From: CAYLMG01 sp964464635
GTDB taxonomy: Bacteria > Planctomycetota > Phycisphaerae > Sedimentisphaerales > Anaerobacaceae
NCBI GenBank assembly: GCA_964464635.1
Contig: CAYXGT010000106.1
Span: 1-7,631, forward strand
Reading direction: 5' to 3'
DNA length: 7,631 bases
The position numbers were made by a program, and so were the translations under genes. The number at the start of each line of letters is the position of its first letter. Within the stretch, counting starts at the first letter, position 1. The notes beneath the pieces are model-generated. The model had not been told where the DNA came from and did not search any database. It worked only from the letters and a program-made list of their open reading frames with translations. Below, piece after piece: positions 5,056 to 7,631 of this stretch.

Positions 5056-5709
5056 TTACTTTTCCTCTTTTTGCTCAGGTTCTTCTTCAGGTTTTTCTTC
5101 CTTGCCAATCACTTCGGGAGCTACGGGTTCTTCAGCTTCAACCTCTTCGGTGGTTTTAGCGGCGGCGACGATGCTGCAGCTGACCATCAGCGTATCGGGG
5201 TCGGTTACGAGCGTGACATTCTGCGGCAGCTGGATGTCCCTGGCGAAGATATGCTCATCGACGCTAAGCTCCTTAACCGAGACGACGATAGATTCGGGGA
5301 TGTCCGTGACTTTGCACTGTATTTCGAGGTGGTCTGTGTGCACTTCGACAATCCCGCCTTCATGCGTACCTTTTGCGATGCCCTTGAGCTCGATAGGCAC
5401 ATTTACGGTGACCAGCTCGGTAGCGCTGACTCTCATCAGGTCGGCGTGTATGATATTTTTGCCGAGATGGTCATACTGGATGTCCTTGACGAGGACGGTT
5501 TCCTTTTTTTTGCCTATTTTCAGGTCCATAAGTCTCTGGCCGTGATGCAGGGTCTCTATAAAATCGTGCTCATCGAGCGAGACCGAGACAGTATCCTGCT
5601 TATGGCCGTAAACGATTGCCGGTATCCGTCTGCCCTCTCTTACTTTCCGAGCATAAGTTGAGCCGGTGTTTTCGCGAATTTCAGCTTTTAATGCCGATTT
5701 TTCTTCCAT
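5056..5709 (-). CDS. rplY: 50S ribosomal protein L25 / CTC
   Basis: Long-form L25 (CTC/TL5 type), which binds 5S rRNA in the large subunit. The 217 residues comprise the L25 domain (about 1-93; RENTGSTYARKVREGRRIPAIVYG, then VKDIQYDHLGKNIIHADLMRV), a C-terminal beta domain (about 95-185; ELKGIAKGTHEGGIVEVHTD, and SVKELSVDEHIFARDIQLP) and an acidic Glu/Pro/Lys tail from about 187. GAGAGG upstream of the ATG at 5709 is a good ribosome site. It lies between prs and pth, the same order as the prs-ctc-spoVC cluster of Bacillus. The 64-bp upstream gap contains two hairpins. Identity is secure. Confidence 0.95.
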   Translation of the reverse strand: MEEKSALKAEIRENTGSTYARKVREGRRIPAIVYGHKQDTVSVSLDEHDFIETLHHGQRLMDLKIGKKKETVLVKDIQYDHLGKNIIHADLMRVSATELVTVNVPIELKGIAKGTHEGGIVEVHTDHLEIQCKVTDIPESIVVSVKELSVDEHIFARDIQLPQNVTLVTDPDTLMVSCSIVAAAKTTEEVEAEEPVAPEVIGKEEKPEEEPEQKEEK

Positions 5710-5728
5710 AACATCCTCTCGATATAAT

Positions 5729-5744
5729 TAGTTATATTTAACTA
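5729..5744 (-). other. AT-rich hairpin upstream of rplY
   Basis: TAGTTA (5729-5734) pairs with TAACTA (5739-5744) over a 4-nt loop. It lies 14 nt from the ribosome site region of rplY and is weak at the RNA level. Confidence 0.3.
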
Positions 5745-5751
5745 CATGTTC

Positions 5752-5788
5752 AGTGACTTTTGCAGACGAGCCGCTACAAAACGTCACT
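5752..5788 (-). other. Strong hairpin spanning the prs stop codon
   Basis: AGTGACTTTTG (5752-5762) pairs with CAAAACGTCACT (5777-5788), 11 bp with one bulged base and a 14-nt loop that includes the prs stop. No U-tract follows on the minus strand, so processing, mRNA stabilisation or partial termination between prs and rplY is more likely than a full terminator. Confidence 0.5.
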
Positions 5789-6730
5789 AAACAGACTGCT
5801 TATAGATTCATTTCTGTGTATTCTTTTAATAGCCTCACCCAGCATAGCAGAGACCGTTAACACTTTAATATTATTTGTTTTTTTTGCCTGCTCATTTAAG
5901 GGTATAGTATCTGTTACGACGATTTCATCTATCGGCGCGTTCTTTAGACGTTCCAGTGCCTGGCTGGCGAAGACGCCGTGTGTTGCGCCGACGAAGATTT
6001 TTTTGGCGCCTCTTTGCCTGACAAGGTCAGCAGCACTGACGACCGTACCGGCAGTTGCGATGATGTCGTCACACATAAGGATGTTTCTGTCTTTGACCTC
6101 GCCGATAATTTCCTGAGCGACGACCTCGCTTCCGCTGACCCTTCTTTTGTGAATGATGGCGAGCTCGCCGCCGAGATGCGAGGCATACCTGGAAGCGGTT
6201 TTGATATTTCCGACGTCCGGTGAGACAACGGTGAGGCTGTCTATTTTCTTATCGCGGAAATATTTTCCGAGTACAAGCTCACCCATAAGGTGGTCGACCG
6301 GTATATCGAAGAAGCCCTGCAACTGATGCGCGTGCAGGTCGATTGCGAGGACGCGGTCAGCGCCGGCGGTAGTTATAAGGTTTGCGACGAGCTTAGCGGT
6401 GATGGGGACGCGTCCCTCGTCTTTTCTGTCCTGGCGGGCGTAGCCGAAGTAAGGTATAACGGCTGTGACACGCCTGGCGCTGGCTCGTTTGAGGCAATCG
6501 AGGTAAATGAGCAGCTCGACGAGATAGGTATCAACAGGAGCACAGGTCGATTGAATGACGTAGCAGTCTCTTCCCCTGACATCATCCTCGACCCTGATGA
6601 ATTTTTCGCCGTCGGGAAAGCTGTCGATTTCAGCTCCGCCGACGGGGATATCGAGGTATTTGCAGACTTTTACTGCGAGCTGTACGTTACTGCTACCTGA
6701 AAATACTTTTAGGTTTTCATTCAGAAACAT
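5774..6730 (-). CDS. prs: Ribose-phosphate pyrophosphokinase (PRPP synthetase)
   Basis: Makes PRPP from ribose 5-phosphate and ATP for purine, pyrimidine, His, Trp and NAD synthesis. The 318 residues have normal family length and the expected motifs: FPDGE 38-42, PYFGYARQDRK 93-103 with PITAK 109-113 (ATP site and flexible loop), DLHAHQLQGFF 131-141, HKRR 194-197 with the catalytic-loop Lys/Arg, and the PRPP/ribose-phosphate loop CDDIIATAGT 220-229. In that loop the usual Asp of D-T-A/G-G-T is Ala225. The common RAR segment after SPDVG is replaced by TAS. These changes may be lineage-typical. AAGGA lies 9 nt before the ATG. The gene follows the GlmU-like gene by 40 bp. The family is secure; normal activity is presumed. 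Confidence 0.95.
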   Translation of the reverse strand: MFLNENLKVFSGSSNVQLAVKVCKYLDIPVGGAEIDSFPDGEKFIRVEDDVRGRDCYVIQSTCAPVDTYLVELLIYLDCLKRASARRVTAVIPYFGYARQDRKDEGRVPITAKLVANLITTAGADRVLAIDLHAHQLQGFFDIPVDHLMGELVLGKYFRDKKIDSLTVVSPDVGNIKTASRYASHLGGELAIIHKRRVSGSEVVAQEIIGEVKDRNILMCDDIIATAGTVVSAADLVRQRGAKKIFVGATHGVFASQALERLKNAPIDEIVVTDTIPLNEQAKKTNNIKVLTVSAMLGEAIKRIHRNESISSLFSDVL

Positions 6731-6770
6731 CTTTATCTATCCTTAAAATAACGGTTATCAAACCAATCCT

Positions 6771-7538
6771 TTAGTCAGCGTCCCGGTTTTCAAGTCTTTT
6801 ACACATAATTTCATTCATTTTGTCAAGCTGCTGTTTTGTATTGACGCTCATCGCCTCCTCGGGTCGGACGGCGGTAACGACAGCGACTTTTTTGCCTTCG
6901 TTGAGCAAAATCTCGAAGACGTCGGTAAGGTAGTATTCGCCCTGAACATTATCGTTGTTAATCTTTTCAAGGGAATCGAAAAGGGCTTTATTGTCAAATA
7001 AATAATAGCTTGGATTTATTTCTTTTATTTCGAGCTGGTCCTCGGTGCATTCTTTGTGCTCGACGATTTTTTCCAAATCGCCTGTTCTATTTCTTACGAT
7101 TCGGCCGTAACCGGCGGGGTCATCAATAATAGCGGTTGCCAGTGCTGCAGAGGTTTGGCCGTTGTGCTTTTGGGCGAGGTCTTCGAGGATTTGCGGCCTG
7201 ATAAGAGGGCCATCACCGCATAAAACGAATGTCAGGCCGTCGAAATCCTTAAGGTGCTCTTTACAGCAGAGGACGGCGTGGCCGGTACCTTTCTGCTCAG
7301 CCTGGAGGACCCAGGTAATATCGTCTGCGTCTGCAAAACGTTTCTCTACGAGCTCAGCACCGAAGCCGACGACGACGTAGATCTTTTCTATTCCGACAGC
7401 CCTGCAGGCATCGAGGACATAAGAGAGCATAGGCTTTGAGCAGACCTCGAAGAGGACCTTCGGTGTATCTGTTTTCATTCTGCTGCTGACTCCGGCAGCG
7501 AGTATTACTGCGATAGTATTTTTCAGTTTTGTTTCCAC
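6771..7538 (-). CDS. UDP-GlcNAc pyrophosphorylase domain protein (monofunctional GlmU-type)
   Basis: A nucleotidyltransferase of the GlmU uridylyltransferase type, expected to join UTP and GlcNAc-1-phosphate into UDP-GlcNAc for peptidoglycan and lipopolysaccharide. Motifs: LAAGVSSRM 13-21, PKVL 26-29, QKGTGHAV 82-89, GDGPL 108-112, GYGRIVR 143-149, EINPSYY 173-179, QGEYYLTD 199-206, and SVNTK 231-235. It ends at residue 255, just after the linker helix; the left-handed beta-helix acetyltransferase domain of full-length GlmU (about 455 residues) is absent, and prs starts 40 bp later with no remnant. The first step, acetylation of GlcN-1-P, must be done elsewhere. The start is a GTG at 7538 with no clear Shine-Dalgarno; no better in-frame start precedes LAAG. 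Other sugar-phosphate uridylyltransferases are less likely. Confidence 0.87.
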   Translation of the reverse strand: METKLKNTIAVILAAGVSSRMKTDTPKVLFEVCSKPMLSYVLDACRAVGIEKIYVVVGFGAELVEKRFADADDITWVLQAEQKGTGHAVLCCKEHLKDFDGLTFVLCGDGPLIRPQILEDLAQKHNGQTSAALATAIIDDPAGYGRIVRNRTGDLEKIVEHKECTEDQLEIKEINPSYYLFDNKALFDSLEKINNDNVQGEYYLTDVFEILLNEGKKVAVVTAVRPEEAMSVNTKQQLDKMNEIMCKRLENRDAD

Positions 7539-7541
7539 AAT

Positions 7542-7565
7542 TTTTAGTTTTTAACTTTTAGTTTT
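7542..7565. repeat. AT-rich 14-bp direct repeat between tRNA and the GlmU-type gene
   Basis: TTTTAGTTTT occurs at 7542-7551 and at 7556-7565 in a 38-bp spacer. It may be simple slippage. The spacer gives no obvious ribosome site for the GTG start. Confidence 0.4.
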
Positions 7566-7576
7566 CAATTTTTCAC

Positions 7577-7631
7577 CTACCCGGCCAGGACTCGAACCTG
7601 GAATGGAGGCACCAAAAGCCCCTGTGTTACC
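7577..7631 (-). tRNA. tRNA-Gln (UUG), 5' part beyond the window
   Basis: Read on the minus strand, the visible part covers the 3' half of the D arm to the discriminator base. The anticodon stem GGGGC/GCCTC (one G-T pair) closes a 7-nt loop TTTTGGT with anticodon TTG (complement of 7613-7615). The variable loop CATT is typical of tRNA-Gln, the T arm is CCAGG-TTCGAGT-CCTGG, the acceptor strand is CCGGGTA and the discriminator is G. CCA is not encoded. The 5' acceptor and D-stem strands lie outside the window. It is 38 bp upstream of the GlmU-type gene and could share its transcript. Confidence 0.9.

Noticed and set aside
4966..5661. 231-codon plus-strand frame opposite pth and rplY
   Set aside because: The sequence is fully explained by L25 and Pth on the minus strand; the translation is Phe/Asp-rich and resembles no family.
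6290..6700. 136-codon plus-strand frame opposite prs
   Set aside because: Shadow of a well-conserved Prs coding sequence.
7539..7576. Promoter between tRNA-Gln and the GlmU-type gene
   Set aside because: A TTGAAA occurs on the minus strand but no acceptable -10 fits before the GTG; the match is no better than chance in AT-rich DNA.

Overview
The window looks like bacterial chromosome, most probably a Planctomycetota member close to the Phycisphaerae. This lineage call is inference. It rests on the order glmU-type gene, prs, rplY, pth, rpsF, ssb, rpsR, rplI, on acidic C-terminal tails on several ribosomal proteins, on a Prs variant, and on long intergenic tracts of short degenerate repeats.

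Right side, about 2476-7631, all on the minus strand: a partial tRNA-Gln(UUG) at the edge is followed by eight co-directional genes with gaps of about 24-75 bp. They are a monofunctional GlcNAc-1-P uridylyltransferase (GlmU N-domain only), PRPP synthetase, ribosomal protein L25/CTC, peptidyl-tRNA hydrolase, S6, SSB, S18 and L9. Together they serve cell-wall precursor supply, nucleotide precursor supply, translation and DNA replication. The order merges two classic clusters, glmU-prs-ctc-pth and rpsF-ssb-rpsR-rplI. Intercistronic hairpins lie at the prs/rplY and ssb/rpsR junctions, and a terminator-like hairpin follows rplI.

Middle, about 1642-2475: a 56-residue zinc-knuckle-like protein gene on the plus strand has a good sigma70-type promoter, a roughly 90-nt leader with two mutually exclusive pairings, and a strong Shine-Dalgarno. 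It converges on the ribosomal operon across 260 bp that hold three stacked inverted repeats.

Left side, 1-1641: about 1 kb of non-coding repeat mosaic is followed by one plus-strand DUF1877 (YfbM-like) gene. The mosaic contains 9-mer and 10-mer tandem modules, two copies of a 33-nt double palindrome inserted inside those modules (with uninterrupted versions in the same window), a 28-bp palindrome, and a cluster of imperfect palindromes of the TTCGAC...GCTCAGG type.

No complete defence system, transposase, CRISPR array or prophage gene is visible. The most unusual items are the nested 33-nt palindromes, the zinc-knuckle mini-gene with its leader, the truncated GlmU and the Prs active-site substitution.
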